In this document: in pieces, positions 23,790 to 33,009 of the stretch | How positions within the stretch are numbered: position 1 is the first letter of the stretch | Layout: each line of letters starts with the position of its first letter | Origin: CSP1-5 sp964558395 | Lineage (GTDB): Bacteria; Methylomirabilota; Methylomirabilia; Methylomirabilales; CSP1-5 | DNA: 33,960 nucleotides | Direction: 5' to 3' | Assembly: GCA_964558395.1 (NCBI GenBank) | Contig: CAZLDS010000032.1 | Location: forward strand, 1-33,960 | The notes under the pieces: model-generated | Told to the model about the DNA's origin: nothing | Seen by the model: the letters and a program-made list of their open reading frames with translations, nothing else | The model's database searches: none | Translations under genes and position numbers: made by a program

Positions 23790-25871
23790 ATGGCAAGTGA
23801 GAAAGAACTGTTATTCGAAATCGGGACCGAGGAGATTCCCTCGGTATATATGCCGAATGCCCTGCGGGACCTGGGGGACGTGGCGGACCGCCTTCTGCGC
23901 GATGCTCGGCTGAGCTTCAAGCGAATCCGAACGCTCGGGACCCCCCGTCGGCTCACACTGCACATCCAAGGATTGGCCGAGAAACAGACGGACGAGGTGC
24001 GGGAGGTGGTTGGTCCGCCCAAGGCGGCTGCCTATGATGCGGAGGGGAAACCGACCGCGGCCGCTCTCGGGTTTGCCCGGGCGCAAGGCGTTGCCGCCGA
24101 CCACCTGAAAATTCGACCCACCGAGCGGGGCGATTACGTCGTTGCCGTGAAGAAGATCAAGGGCGTCAGGACCGCTGATGTGCTGCCCACTCTTCTCCCG
24201 CGGGTCATTACCTCGCTCGCCTTCCCCAAGAGCATGCGGTGGGGGGATCGCAATGTCCGGTTCGTCCGGCCCATCCGATGGCTCCTCGCCGTCTACGGTG
24301 GCAACGCGGTGCAGTTCGAGATTGAGGGGATCACGAGTAGCGCCATCACGTACGGGCATCGGTTCCTGGCGCCGAGGCCGATCCCGGTCAGGAGCTTCCA
24401 GGAGTATCTCAAAAAGCTAGAAAAGGGGTTCGTCATCGTAGATCAGGACCGGCGGCGCGAGCTCGTGAAGCAGCTCGTGACCAAGGCTGCGGCCCAGGTG
24501 GGCGGTCAGCCTGTGATCGAACCAGACCTGTTGGAGCAGGTGACGCATCTGGTGGAGTACCCCACCTTCGTGCGGGGTGGTTTTCCTGAGGAGTATCTGA
24601 GTCTGCCCCGCGAATTGATTATCACGCCGATGCGGAAGCATCAGCGCTATTTTCCGGTTGTGGACAAGAAGGGGAAGCTTCTTCCCCACTTTGTCGCGGT
24701 ATCGAATATGAAGACACGGAACATGGACGTGATCCGCGTTGGAAACGAGCGGGTCTTGCGGGCCCGATTGGCGGACGCCGATTTCTATTTCAAAGAGGAC
24801 CGGAAGAAGCTCCCACTCGAGAAATGGGTCCCCCGGCTGGGGCATGTCCTCTTTCAAGAGCGGCTGGGGACCCTTCTCGACAAGACGAACCGGATCACCG
24901 AGCTCGCTGGCTTTATGGCCAAAACGATTGACCCGGCGTTGGAGGAACCGGCCCGGCGGGCCGCCACCTTGTGCAAGGCAGATCTGGCGAGTGGCATGAT
25001 CCGGGAGTTTACGGAATTGCAAGGCACCATGGGACGGTACTATGCGGAAATGAGCGGCGAGAAGGGCGAGGTCGCCGTCGGCATCGAAGAACACTATCTC
25101 CCTCGATATGCGGGGGATGCCCTGCCCAAGACGAAGCCTGGCGCCCTGGTTGGCGTGGCTGACCGGCTCGATAGCATCGCCGGCTGCTTTGGCATCGGGC
25201 TGATCCCCACCGGCTCCGAGGATCCGTACGCGTTGCGCAGGGCGGCCATGGGACTCATCCTGACGCTGGCGGGACAGGGGCTGTCTGTCTCTCTTCGTGC
25301 ATTGACGCAGCAGGCCCTGGAACTCCTTCGGGACCGGATCAGTCGGCCTCCCGGAGACGCCTTGGGCGACATTCTGGGGTTTCTCCGGGTCCGGTGTGAG
25401 GGGATCATGGTCGATCGGGGGATTCCGGCCGATGTGGCGACGGCGGTGCTCCACGCAAGCTTTGACGATGTCCCCCGGGCCTTTCAACGGGCACAGGCGT
25501 TAGCCAAGGCCAAGAAGGATCCGGACTTTAGCTCGCTGGCGATTGCCTTCAAGCGGGTGGCGAATATTATTCCGCCGAATTTTGCCGGTGGCGTGGACGA
25601 GGGCCGCCTGCATGAGGACGCCGAACGGAGACTGCACCGCGAGGTGCAGGCCTTGCAAGGAGAGGTGTCTCGGCTGACCGACGACGGCGACTACGAAGGG
25701 GCTCTGAGAAAGATCGCAACCCTTCGGCCCGCCGTGGACCGGTTCTTCGATGATGTGCTCGTGATGGTCGAGGATCAGGCGATGAGGGACAATCGTTTGG
25801 GGCTCCTGGCCGAGACGGCCAGCTTGTTTAGCCGGATTGCCGACTTTCGGCAGATCGCCGTGGCGACGTAG
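23790..25871 (+). CDS. glyS: Glycyl-tRNA synthetase beta subunit
   Basis: Non-catalytic partner that binds tRNA-Gly. The 693-residue product is full length: it opens ELLFEIGTEEIPSVYMPNAL, contains FPKSMRWGDRNVRFVRPIRW, ITPMRKHQRYFPVVDKKGKL and ADADFYFKEDRKKLPLEKWV, then the HD-like stretch ATLCKADLASGMIREFTELQ. It ends with a helical anticodon-binding region that includes FFDDVLVMVEDQAMRDNRL. I start at ATG 23790 (GGAG eight bases upstream); a TTG directly before it is also in frame. Confidence 0.96.
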   Translation: MASEKELLFEIGTEEIPSVYMPNALRDLGDVADRLLRDARLSFKRIRTLGTPRRLTLHIQGLAEKQTDEVREVVGPPKAAAYDAEGKPTAAALGFARAQGVAADHLKIRPTERGDYVVAVKKIKGVRTADVLPTLLPRVITSLAFPKSMRWGDRNVRFVRPIRWLLAVYGGNAVQFEIEGITSSAITYGHRFLAPRPIPVRSFQEYLKKLEKGFVIVDQDRRRELVKQLVTKAAAQVGGQPVIEPDLLEQVTHLVEYPTFVRGGFPEEYLSLPRELIITPMRKHQRYFPVVDKKGKLLPHFVAVSNMKTRNMDVIRVGNERVLRARLADADFYFKEDRKKLPLEKWVPRLGHVLFQERLGTLLDKTNRITELAGFMAKTIDPALEEPARRAATLCKADLASGMIREFTELQGTMGRYYAEMSGEKGEVAVGIEEHYLPRYAGDALPKTKPGALVGVADRLDSIAGCFGIGLIPTGSEDPYALRRAAMGLILTLAGQGLSVSLRALTQQALELLRDRISRPPGDALGDILGFLRVRCEGIMVDRGIPADVATAVLHASFDDVPRAFQRAQALAKAKKDPDFSSLAIAFKRVANIIPPNFAGGVDEGRLHEDAERRLHREVQALQGEVSRLTDDGDYEGALRKIATLRPAVDRFFDDVLVMVEDQAMRDNRLGLLAETASLFSRIADFRQIAVAT

Positions 25872-25956
25872 GGACGGGAACGGGAATTGCAAGGAGATAA
25901 AGGGGATATTCTCGGCGAAGGCCCAGAGAAAGGACTGTAAAGGAAGGGGGGCAAGA

Positions 25957-26247
25957 ATGGCCAAACGCGTAGTGACACTGCTGATTGCAGCCAGCCTGAT
26001 TGTAGGAACCGCAGGACTCGCGACGGCGGCGGAGGATGATTTCGCGAGGAAAGGCTTTCATGACTATCCTGGCCGGTGGGTGGGGTACCTTCTCTTTCCG
26101 GTGGGGTGGTTCCTGGACACCGTGATCGCCAAGCCGGTAGGCTTCGTGGCCTGCGCCGCCCCGAACCTGACCGGTTGTACCGCACACGACCGGCACTCAC
26201 TCGGATTGGATTCCGTGGATATCGAGGTGACGGAATCGGGCGACTAG
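25957..26247 (+). CDS. Small exported protein, unknown function
   Basis: The 96-residue product has a clear signal peptide: MAKR, a hydrophobic core and AxA-type sites ending near ATAAED. The mature part holds a moderately hydrophobic segment (WVGYLLFPVGWFLDTVIAKPV) that could touch the membrane, two Cys (CAAPNLTGC) that could form a disulfide, and an acidic tail. A G-rich ribosome site precedes ATG 25957. The family is unknown to me. A GC-rich hairpin follows its stop. Confidence 0.65.
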   Translation: MAKRVVTLLIAASLIVGTAGLATAAEDDFARKGFHDYPGRWVGYLLFPVGWFLDTVIAKPVGFVACAAPNLTGCTAHDRHSLGLDSVDIEVTESGD

Positions 26248-26254
26248 GTCTGTT

Positions 26255-26287
26255 AGGGGACCGGGCGTTTGTCCCGGCCGCTCCCCT
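26255..26287 (+). terminator. GC-rich hairpin after the small exported gene
   Basis: CCGGG/CCCGG forms the inner stem and AGGGG/CCCCT extends it. It has no T-run, so termination would be weak or factor-assisted. Confidence 0.4.
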
Positions 26288-26340
26288 GTAATCCACGCTC
26301 ACGGAATCGATCGAACATCCTGTCCTTCTTCCGACTGATG

Positions 26341-26381
26341 AGGGGGGCGGCGTGTCATAGGCTTTGACACGCCGTCCCCCT
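26341..26381. terminator. 17-bp hairpin, possibly a two-way terminator
   Basis: AGGGGGGCGGCGTGTCA pairs along its whole length with TGACACGCCGTCCCCCT (one G-U pair) around a seven-base loop. No T-run follows on either side. It lies 70 bases before the DUF1232-DnaJ gene. Confidence 0.45.
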
Positions 26382-26450
26382 ATCTCGTAGAATCAAGGCA
26401 TATCTATTACCCTCGATAAGGGAACAAGGAGTCCTCCGCGAAGGAGTCCC

Positions 26451-26867
26451 ATGTCCCCCCGGCTCAAGCAAATTCTACTGATCCTCGCCGCCCTCTTGTA
26501 TGTGGTGAGTCCCGTGGATCTTGCCCCGGACCTCGTGCCAGCAGTGGGGTGGCTCGACGATCTGATCATCGTGGGCCTTCTGCTCTGGTTTCTGTCCGGG
26601 GGCGGGTGGGCTCCATGGGGGGGCGTCCGGGGCGGGACGGCTGAGCAACAGGGCGAAACCGCCTCGGCCGATCCTTACACGACCCTCGGGCTCGCACGGG
26701 GCGCCAGTCGGGATGAGATCCGGTCTGCTTATCGGCGGTTGGTGGCCCAGTATCATCCCGACAAGGTTTCCCATCTGGGAAAGGAGTTTCAAGAGATCGC
26801 CCATCAGAAGCTCATTGCCATCCAGCAGGCCTATGAACTGCTGATGGCCCGGGCGAACGCCAAGTAG
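26451..26867 (+). CDS. DUF1232-DnaJ fusion membrane protein
   Basis: The 138-residue product joins two modules. Residues ~5-50 match the DUF1232 (YkvA-type) hydrophobic motif VSPVDLAPDLVPAVGWLDDLIIVG, which should sit in the membrane. Residues ~74-133 are a J-domain with DPYTTLGL, the HPD motif in YHPDK and the helix IQQAYELL. J-domains stimulate Hsp70 ATPase, so it may recruit DnaK to the membrane. The HPD motif is intact. AAGGAG lies four bases before the ATG; a second copy of GGAGTCC 15 bases upstream makes a direct repeat across the ribosome site. Confidence 0.85.
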   Translation: MSPRLKQILLILAALLYVVSPVDLAPDLVPAVGWLDDLIIVGLLLWFLSGGGWAPWGGVRGGTAEQQGETASADPYTTLGLARGASRDEIRSAYRRLVAQYHPDKVSHLGKEFQEIAHQKLIAIQQAYELLMARANAK

Positions 26868-26881
26868 GTGGGGAGAAGGGC

Positions 26882-26910
26882 TTGACACATTGAAGGGTGG
26901 GGAGTAACAT
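26882..26910 (+). promoter_or_regulatory. Sigma-70 promoter for the threonine synthase fusion gene
   Basis: Perfect TTGACA (26882-26887), a 17-base spacer and TAACAT (26905-26910). The start would be near 26917, giving a leader of about 33 bases before the ATG at 26950. Confidence 0.65.
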
Positions 26911-26949
26911 CCCCGCCCAAGTTATCCGCCGCTTTCGTGCGGAAGCACT

Positions 26950-28803
26950 ATGAGAGGTCAGGCACGCAAATCGGGTTCTCGCTTTTATGAACTGGCCTGC
27001 ATCGCCTGTGGCAGGCGGGTTCGCGAGGAAGAGTCTACGACCCGCTGTCCGACGTGTCGCAGTCCTCTGGATGTTCGGTACGATTACGATTACATCCGCT
27101 CCCGGCTCAACCGCTACTCCCTCCGGAATTCACCCATTAAGGCGATGAAGTATCTCGACTTCTATCCCATTGAGAATCTAAATCTCGTGGTCTCTCTCGA
27201 TGAAGGAGGGACCCCGCTGTACCATTGCCGCAAGCTGGGGGAGGCCACAGGGGTTTCTCGCCTCTATATTAAGAACGAGGGGGCCAATCCGACCGGCGTG
27301 TTCAAGGACCGCGGGACGATTGTGGAGCTTTCGAAGGCTAAGGAGCGCGGCGCCAAGGCCATCTGTGTCGCCTCCACTGGGAATATGGCCGCCTCGGTCG
27401 CTGCCTATGCGTCTATTGCCATGTTGCCGTGCTATGTGCTGGTCCCCGAGGGCACCGCCATCGGAAAGATGGCCCAAGCCTTAAGTTACGGGGCCAGACT
27501 CCTCCAGGTGCGCGGCACGTACAACGATGCCTTCCGCCTGACGGAGGAGATGAGCGAGCGCTACCACTTCTACTTGGCCGGAGACTACGCGTTTCGGGTC
27601 GAAGGACAGAAGTCCCAGGCGTTCGAAATCATCGAGCAGCTCGACTGGCGGGTCCCGGCGGCGGTGATTGTCCCGATGGGTTTTGGGACCAACATTGCCG
27701 CCATCTGGAAGGGCTTCAAGGAATTTTACTCGTTGGGACTCATTGACCGTCTCCCCCGTTTGATCGGGGTCCAGCCGGAGGGCTGCAATCCGATCGTCGC
27801 GGCCTTTAATCGGGGGGAGGAAAAGATCATCCCCGTGGACCGGCCCAACACCGTTTGCTCTGCGTTGGCCGCAGGCGACCCCTCCGATGGCGTCAAGGCC
27901 TTGCGCGCCATCCGCGAGTCAGGGGGATGTGCCCTGACCGTCAGCGATGGCGAGATCCTCGAGGGCCAGCAACGCCTGGCCCGGCTGGAGTCGATCTTTG
28001 TGGAGCCGGCGGGCGCGCTCCCCATGGCGGCATTGCCGCCGCTGCTCACCACCGCCCGAGTGAGGTCTGACGAGATGGTGGTCTGTCTCGCGACCGGCAA
28101 TGGTCTCAAAGATCCTCGGTCGGCCCTCCGCGTGCTCCCCTCGCCAGCCTCTATCGAGCCGTCCATCCAGGAGGTGGATAAGTTCCTGAAGCTGAAGCTC
28201 TATGAGATTCGGGCTGCAGGCGCCAAGGACGGAGACCGGAATCTGTTCGCCGAGGTCCCGTCGAAGGGGGCCCTCACCGACCTGGTTAACAAAGAGTTCG
28301 GTATCCGCCTTGTCCCGGAGTACTCGGTGCGGGTCCTGGGCCTGGTGGAAGATTTTGTGAATAAGGGGAAGCCGGTCACCAAGGCGGACCTCCAGTACAT
28401 CCTCGAGACCACCCTTAAAGGTGTGTCCGGGGAAGGGGTGCTCAAGGTCGAGGATTTTCAGGTCACGACCACGTTGCATGGACATGCGCAGGCCAAGGTG
28501 TGGGTGCGTTTTGATGGGGAGCAACTTGAGTCGGGGGGAAGAGGGGTCGGACCGGTCGACGCCGTGATCAATGCCCTCAAGACCGCCGCCAGCAGTCGGG
28601 GTCGGCTCTTCTTCGAGCTGATCGATTACCAGGTAGAAATCAATGCCCCAGGGACCGATGCCTCAGTGGAGACCACGCTGGTCTTGAAGGACGCCAAGGA
28701 GAATCGGATCGTGGCCACCGGAACCTCTCCCGATATCATCGTCGCATCAGTTCAGGCCTTTGTGGATGGTTATAACCTGCTCTGGGCCCGCCAGCAGTCT
28801 TAA
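26950..28803 (+). CDS. thrC: Threonine synthase fused to a LeuA-type allosteric domain
   Basis: The 617-residue product starts with a zinc ribbon (CIACG...CPTC, residues ~17-38). A fold-type II PLP domain of the threonine synthase family follows, with Lys119 in NPTGVFKDRG, VASTGNMAASVAAYAS, the YAFRVEGQKSQAFEI motif typical of ThrC and a GFGTN phosphate loop. ThrC turns O-phosphohomoserine into threonine. After about residue 400 come a linker and, from about residue 490, a domain with VKVWVRF-type strands, GGRGVGPVDAVINAL and PDIIVASVQAFVDGYNLL, which matches the regulatory domain of 2-isopropylmalate/citramalate synthase. Usual ThrC ends near residue 400-470. One open frame covers both parts. 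Feedback by leucine or isoleucine is inferred. Confidence 0.9.
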   Translation: MRGQARKSGSRFYELACIACGRRVREEESTTRCPTCRSPLDVRYDYDYIRSRLNRYSLRNSPIKAMKYLDFYPIENLNLVVSLDEGGTPLYHCRKLGEATGVSRLYIKNEGANPTGVFKDRGTIVELSKAKERGAKAICVASTGNMAASVAAYASIAMLPCYVLVPEGTAIGKMAQALSYGARLLQVRGTYNDAFRLTEEMSERYHFYLAGDYAFRVEGQKSQAFEIIEQLDWRVPAAVIVPMGFGTNIAAIWKGFKEFYSLGLIDRLPRLIGVQPEGCNPIVAAFNRGEEKIIPVDRPNTVCSALAAGDPSDGVKALRAIRESGGCALTVSDGEILEGQQRLARLESIFVEPAGALPMAALPPLLTTARVRSDEMVVCLATGNGLKDPRSALRVLPSPASIEPSIQEVDKFLKLKLYEIRAAGAKDGDRNLFAEVPSKGALTDLVNKEFGIRLVPEYSVRVLGLVEDFVNKGKPVTKADLQYILETTLKGVSGEGVLKVEDFQVTTTLHGHAQAKVWVRFDGEQLESGGRGVGPVDAVINALKTAASSRGRLFFELIDYQVEINAPGTDASVETTLVLKDAKENRIVATGTSPDIIVASVQAFVDGYNLLWARQQS

Positions 28804-28822
28804 GGTATCCTCCTCCTGCCAA

Positions 28823-31800
28823 TCAGATGTCGACATCAGAGGGTGCAAAGCCGCGCCGGAGTGTGTTTTCCGTAATGGTTCTGGGCTCGACAAACTGGAG
28901 CAGGTAGTCCGGCCCGCCCGCCTTTGAACCGATCCCTGACATCTTGAAACCACCAAAGGGCTGGCGACCGACGATGGCGCCGGTGATCTTTCGGTTGAGG
29001 TACAGGTTCCCGACCCGAAAGGCCTCCTTGGCCCGCTCGATGTGTGCGGGACTTCTGGAGTAGAGGCCCCCGGTCAGCGCGTATTCGGTCGCGTTGGCAA
29101 CCTCGAGGGCCTCCTCGAACGTGGCAACCCGGATGACGGCGAGGACGGGGCCAAAGATCTCTTCCTGCGCGATAGTGGCCAGGGGGGAGACATCGGCGAA
29201 GACTGTCGGTCCGACAAAGTAGCCACTCGTGAGGTGGGAGACGTCTGTCTCCAGAATAGGCCGTGCCTCGCCCCGGCCACGTTCGATGTACCCGAGGACC
29301 TTCCGGTACGCCTCCTCATCGATCAACGGCCCGACGACAGTGCCGGGGTCCTCTGCGGGTCCCACCCTGACGCTGGCGGCCGCCTCGGCGAGGCGCCCGA
29401 GAAAGGCGTCGTAGGCGGATCCCACCACGATGGCCCTGGAGCAGGCGGAGCACTTCTGCCCGGCATAGCCGAAAGTCGATGCCAGCACGCCTCGAATGGC
29501 CTCGTCGAGATCGGCATCCTCGTCGATGATGATGGCATTCTTTCCTCCCATTTCCGCGATAACTCGTTTCGGACCCCGCTGCCCCTGCTCCACTTTCGCG
29601 GCTACCTCGCAGATCCGAAGACCGACACCTCTCGACCCGGTAAAGGCGACGAGGTCGATCGAAGGGCTTGTAACCAAATATTCCCCCACCTCTTCTCCAA
29701 GACCCGGGAGATGGTTCACCACTCCGGGGGGGAACCCCGCTTCGCCGAAAATTGCCATGAGATGCCACGCCATGATGGGGGATTGTTCCGCCGGTTTCAT
29801 GATGGCCACATTGCCCGTGACTAAGGCGGCGGAGGTCATCCCGGTCAGGATGGCCAAGGGGAAGTTCCAGGGGGCGATGATGACGGCGAGTCCCCGCGGC
29901 TGGTATCGATATTCGTTGACCTCTCCGGGCGCGTCCCCCAACCGCTTCGCCTGACCGAGACGTAGCATTTCACGCCCGTAGTATTCGAGGTAGTCGATAG
30001 CCTCGGCGACATCGGCGTCTGCCTCTGCCCATGGCTTTCCTACCTCGAATACTTCCCACGCGGCCAACTCGACCCGCTTTCTCCGCATGATCGTCGCGGC
30101 ATGAAACAGAAGCTCGGCCCGGGTGCGGGGCGATGTCCAAGCCCAACGGGGAAACGCGCTGTTGGCTGCCGCCAAGGCCTGCTCGGCGGCGTTGAGATCG
30201 GCGAGGCTACTTCGGCCGACGATTTCCTCGGGACAGGCCGGATTGCGTGACGTCAATTCTCGGGTCGTCCGGACCTCTTTTCCTCCGATGATCAAGGGGT
30301 ACGAGCGGCCAAACCGGCTTCGGGCAAGAGCCAAGGCGTCCCGCATGCGCTTTCGCGGTTCCTCTCCGGCGAAGTCAAGCTCTGGCTCGTTGTGGAACGG
30401 CGGCGGCTCCTTGGGGGCTCCCACAGAGGGTTTCTCGGCTTGGCCACTGTTGACGAAGCCCGGCTCGGGCGGTTTCAGGAGTTTTTCGGGGGATCGGTGC
30501 TCGGTGAAGCTGAGTCGTAGGAAGGATTCATTAGAGGTATTTTCTAACAGTCGGCGAATGAGATACCCCATGCCCGGAATCAATTGCCCGAAAGGCGTAT
30601 AGACGCGCACCCGTTGGCCTAAGGCAACGAGCGCTTCCTTCACCGGATCGCCCATCCCATAGAGCATTTGAAATTCCAAGGTCCTCTCGGGCACGCCGAG
30701 GTGCCGGGCACAAGCCAGGGCGTAAGCGATTGAGCGGATGTTGTGGCTACCAATCGCGGGACGTAAGAGATCGTGGTACTGAAGTAGAAGGACGGTGAGC
30801 TTCTCGAAGTTTACGTCGGTCTCCCACTTCTCGGTAAAGACCGGGACGGGCCATCCGTGTTGCCGGGCGATGATGCCCTCATAGTCCCAGTACGCCCCTT
30901 TGACGAGGCGAAGCCGGATCGAAGCGTCGCGTCGGCTGACCCACGAGAGCAGGTTGCGCAGGTCCTGTTCGGCATCCCTCAGATACGCCTGCAGGACAAT
31001 TTCGACGTCCTCGAGATTCCGGAATTCCCCTTCGTCGAGGAGTTCCGTGAAAATTCTCAGGGTGAGGTTCTTGAACTCGTATTGCTCCATGTCGACGGTG
31101 ACGAAAGCCCCCACCTCTCGCGCCTGGTGAAGGATGGATCGGAGGCGGGCCTTGACGACCGCGGTGCTTCCCTCTGGGTCCAGCGGACCGAACTGCGAGT
31201 AGAGTGAGCTCAGCTTGACCGAAACATTCACGGAAGGCAGTGGACCCCGGTGATCCTGATCAAGGAGGTCAATAGATTTCCACGATGCCGCATGGGAGGC
31301 GAGCGCGTCCAGAAGGCTGAGGACCTGTTGGTAGTACCCTTCGGCCTCTTTCTCGCTGACCGTCGCCTCGCCAAGAATATAGAGACTGAAGGCCATGTGC
31401 CGTTGCCGGAGTCTTTCGATGACCGTGAGCGCCTCCTCGATGGTCGCGCCCGCAATGAACCGACGGGCCAGGTGTACCGCGTTTCGTCGAACGGCTGAGG
31501 CCAACGGCCGGCTTGCAAAGGGCTGCCTCAGGGCAGCTCGAAGACCCCAGCGAACGGCGGCCGGTAATGCCTGTTCATGGGGGGTGACGTACTCCCGCAG
31601 GTGGTGAATCACCTGCTCGCTTGTCGTGAGGGTGGGCAGGACATCGATAAATCGGAACAGTCCAACTTTCAGGGGTTCGTCCCGCATGCACCACTCGAGT
31701 ATGCGGGCGTCCCATCCGTCTGGGGAAAGGATCGAGGGGGACGCCATTTTCAGATGGGCGAAGATCTGGTGACCCATTTCCAGCGTGTCCTGCTCGACCT

Positions 31801-31828
31801 GATCCAGGATCTGTTCTCTCACGCTCAT
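28823..31828 (-). CDS. putA: Bifunctional proline dehydrogenase / glutamate-semialdehyde dehydrogenase
   Basis: PutA oxidises proline to pyrroline-5-carboxylate (FAD) and then to glutamate (NAD+). The 1001-residue product has a flavin proline dehydrogenase barrel in about residues 80-460, with VNVSVKLSSLYSQFGPLDPE and RLRLVKGAYWDYE and LYGMGD. The aldehyde dehydrogenase half (about residues 495-990) carries PWNFPLAILTGM, FTGSRGVG, EMGGKN and the catalytic Cys793 in GYAGQKCSACSR. There is no N-terminal ribbon-helix-helix domain, so it is not the trifunctional repressor form. GGAAGGAAGC precedes the ATG. It converges with the threonine synthase gene 19 bases away. Confidence 0.95.
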   Translation of the reverse strand: MSVREQILDQVEQDTLEMGHQIFAHLKMASPSILSPDGWDARILEWCMRDEPLKVGLFRFIDVLPTLTTSEQVIHHLREYVTPHEQALPAAVRWGLRAALRQPFASRPLASAVRRNAVHLARRFIAGATIEEALTVIERLRQRHMAFSLYILGEATVSEKEAEGYYQQVLSLLDALASHAASWKSIDLLDQDHRGPLPSVNVSVKLSSLYSQFGPLDPEGSTAVVKARLRSILHQAREVGAFVTVDMEQYEFKNLTLRIFTELLDEGEFRNLEDVEIVLQAYLRDAEQDLRNLLSWVSRRDASIRLRLVKGAYWDYEGIIARQHGWPVPVFTEKWETDVNFEKLTVLLLQYHDLLRPAIGSHNIRSIAYALACARHLGVPERTLEFQMLYGMGDPVKEALVALGQRVRVYTPFGQLIPGMGYLIRRLLENTSNESFLRLSFTEHRSPEKLLKPPEPGFVNSGQAEKPSVGAPKEPPPFHNEPELDFAGEEPRKRMRDALALARSRFGRSYPLIIGGKEVRTTRELTSRNPACPEEIVGRSSLADLNAAEQALAAANSAFPRWAWTSPRTRAELLFHAATIMRRKRVELAAWEVFEVGKPWAEADADVAEAIDYLEYYGREMLRLGQAKRLGDAPGEVNEYRYQPRGLAVIIAPWNFPLAILTGMTSAALVTGNVAIMKPAEQSPIMAWHLMAIFGEAGFPPGVVNHLPGLGEEVGEYLVTSPSIDLVAFTGSRGVGLRICEVAAKVEQGQRGPKRVIAEMGGKNAIIIDEDADLDEAIRGVLASTFGYAGQKCSACSRAIVVGSAYDAFLGRLAEAAASVRVGPAEDPGTVVGPLIDEEAYRKVLGYIERGRGEARPILETDVSHLTSGYFVGPTVFADVSPLATIAQEEIFGPVLAVIRVATFEEALEVANATEYALTGGLYSRSPAHIERAKEAFRVGNLYLNRKITGAIVGRQPFGGFKMSGIGSKAGGPDYLLQFVEPRTITENTLRRGFAPSDVDI

Positions 31829-31850
31829 GACGTGCTTCCTTCCTTACTTT

Positions 31851-31879
31851 AGTATAGGCGGAGAGGTATCTAGTGCCAG
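31851..31879 (-). promoter_or_regulatory. Sigma-70-like promoter of putA
   Basis: On the minus strand: CTGGCA (31874-31879), a 17-base spacer and TATACT (31851-31856). It lies in the divergent gap shared with the ketopantoate-reductase-type gene. Confidence 0.5.
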
Positions 31880-31954
31880 GGATAGTGACAGCATGTTAGA
31901 TTGGGGTGATGTTCTGATGAATGCCTGTAGGCACATCGACACAAGGAGATGGCC

Positions 31955-32875
31955 GTGAGAGTTGCAGTGAAGGGAGCTGGGGCCGTGGGGGGATACTTCG
32001 GAGCCCTCCTCCACAAAGGAGGCTTAGATGTCACCTTTATCGCGCGCGGGCGACATCTTGAGGCCATCAGGGCGCGCGGTCTTCACATCAAGAGCCCGTA
32101 CGAGGACTTTACGATCCACCCCACGGCTGTCGAGGACCCGAGAACGGTCAGCCCGGTGGATCTGATCCTTTTTTGTGTGAAGTCCTATGATACCGAGTCG
32201 TCCGCCCACCAATGTCTTCCCATGCTCAAGGAAGACACCGCCATCCTCTCCCTCCAGAACGGCGTGGATAACGAAGCCAAAATCGCGGGAATCGTGGGGA
32301 CAGAAAAGGTCATGGGGGGCGTCGCCTACATCGGGGCGGCGGTGGTCGAGCCAGGCGTCATCGGGCATACGGCAGAAGGCCGCATCGTTTTTGGTGAGCT
32401 TCGTGGCGGAATCAGCGAACGGGCGAGACGCCTGGAGCAGATGTTTCGGGAAGCCAATGTCCCCACAGAGGTGTCCGCCAACATCCAGGCAATCTTGTGG
32501 GGGAAGCTCTGCTGGAATGCCACCTTCAACGCCCTCAACACGCTCGTGGGTGGCGAAGTCCGCGCCTTGGTCGAGCGTCCAGAAACGCGAGCGCTGGCGC
32601 GGGTGGTGATGGAGGAAGTCCGCGCGGTGGGAGTCGCCGAGGGGGTTCACCTCCCGGAGGAGATCGTGGACAAGATGCTCCGCTGGACCGAGAGCGAAGC
32701 CGGCAGGATAAAGACTTCCACTCGGCAGGATCTCGAAATGGGCAAGCCACTCGAGGTCGAGGCCCTCAATGGCGTGGTGGTGCGGAAAGGCAAAGCGGCG
32801 GGCATCCCCACCCCGTTGAATTTTGCCCTCTATGGCCTGCTGAAGGCCATCGACCCGGGGGCAAAAGGCGTCTGA
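31955..32875 (+). CDS. panE: 2-dehydropantoate 2-reductase family protein
   Basis: The family reduces 2-dehydropantoate to pantoate with NADPH for coenzyme A synthesis. The 306-residue product has the Rossmann loop GAGAVGGYFGALL, LILFCVKSYDT, the NGVDNEAKI segment, the catalytic-type Lys region ILWGKLCWNATFNALNTLVG and the C-terminal STRQDLEMGKPLEVEALNGV, all typical. I choose GTG 31955 because AAGGAG lies six bases upstream; the ATG at 31949 touches that site. PanE paralogs of other substrate range exist, so the symbol is tentative. It is divergent from putA. Confidence 0.88.
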   Translation: MRVAVKGAGAVGGYFGALLHKGGLDVTFIARGRHLEAIRARGLHIKSPYEDFTIHPTAVEDPRTVSPVDLILFCVKSYDTESSAHQCLPMLKEDTAILSLQNGVDNEAKIAGIVGTEKVMGGVAYIGAAVVEPGVIGHTAEGRIVFGELRGGISERARRLEQMFREANVPTEVSANIQAILWGKLCWNATFNALNTLVGGEVRALVERPETRALARVVMEEVRAVGVAEGVHLPEEIVDKMLRWTESEAGRIKTSTRQDLEMGKPLEVEALNGVVVRKGKAAGIPTPLNFALYGLLKAIDPGAKGV

Positions 32876-33009
32876 TTGTAAGCACTTAGGCGACTCGGGG
32901 AACCCAGGTCGGACATAGATCGGACATGACGAGGGTCAAGACTAAGCGCAAAACGAACGCCTCACTTAGCCGCACTCTAGACGATGCCACTCTATCCGCT
33001 TAAGGCAGG

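Noticed and set aside
24417..25487. 356-codon open frame opposite glyS
   Set aside because: glyS is intact on the other strand; the antisense translation is compositionally odd and matches no family, as expected for GC-rich antisense frames.
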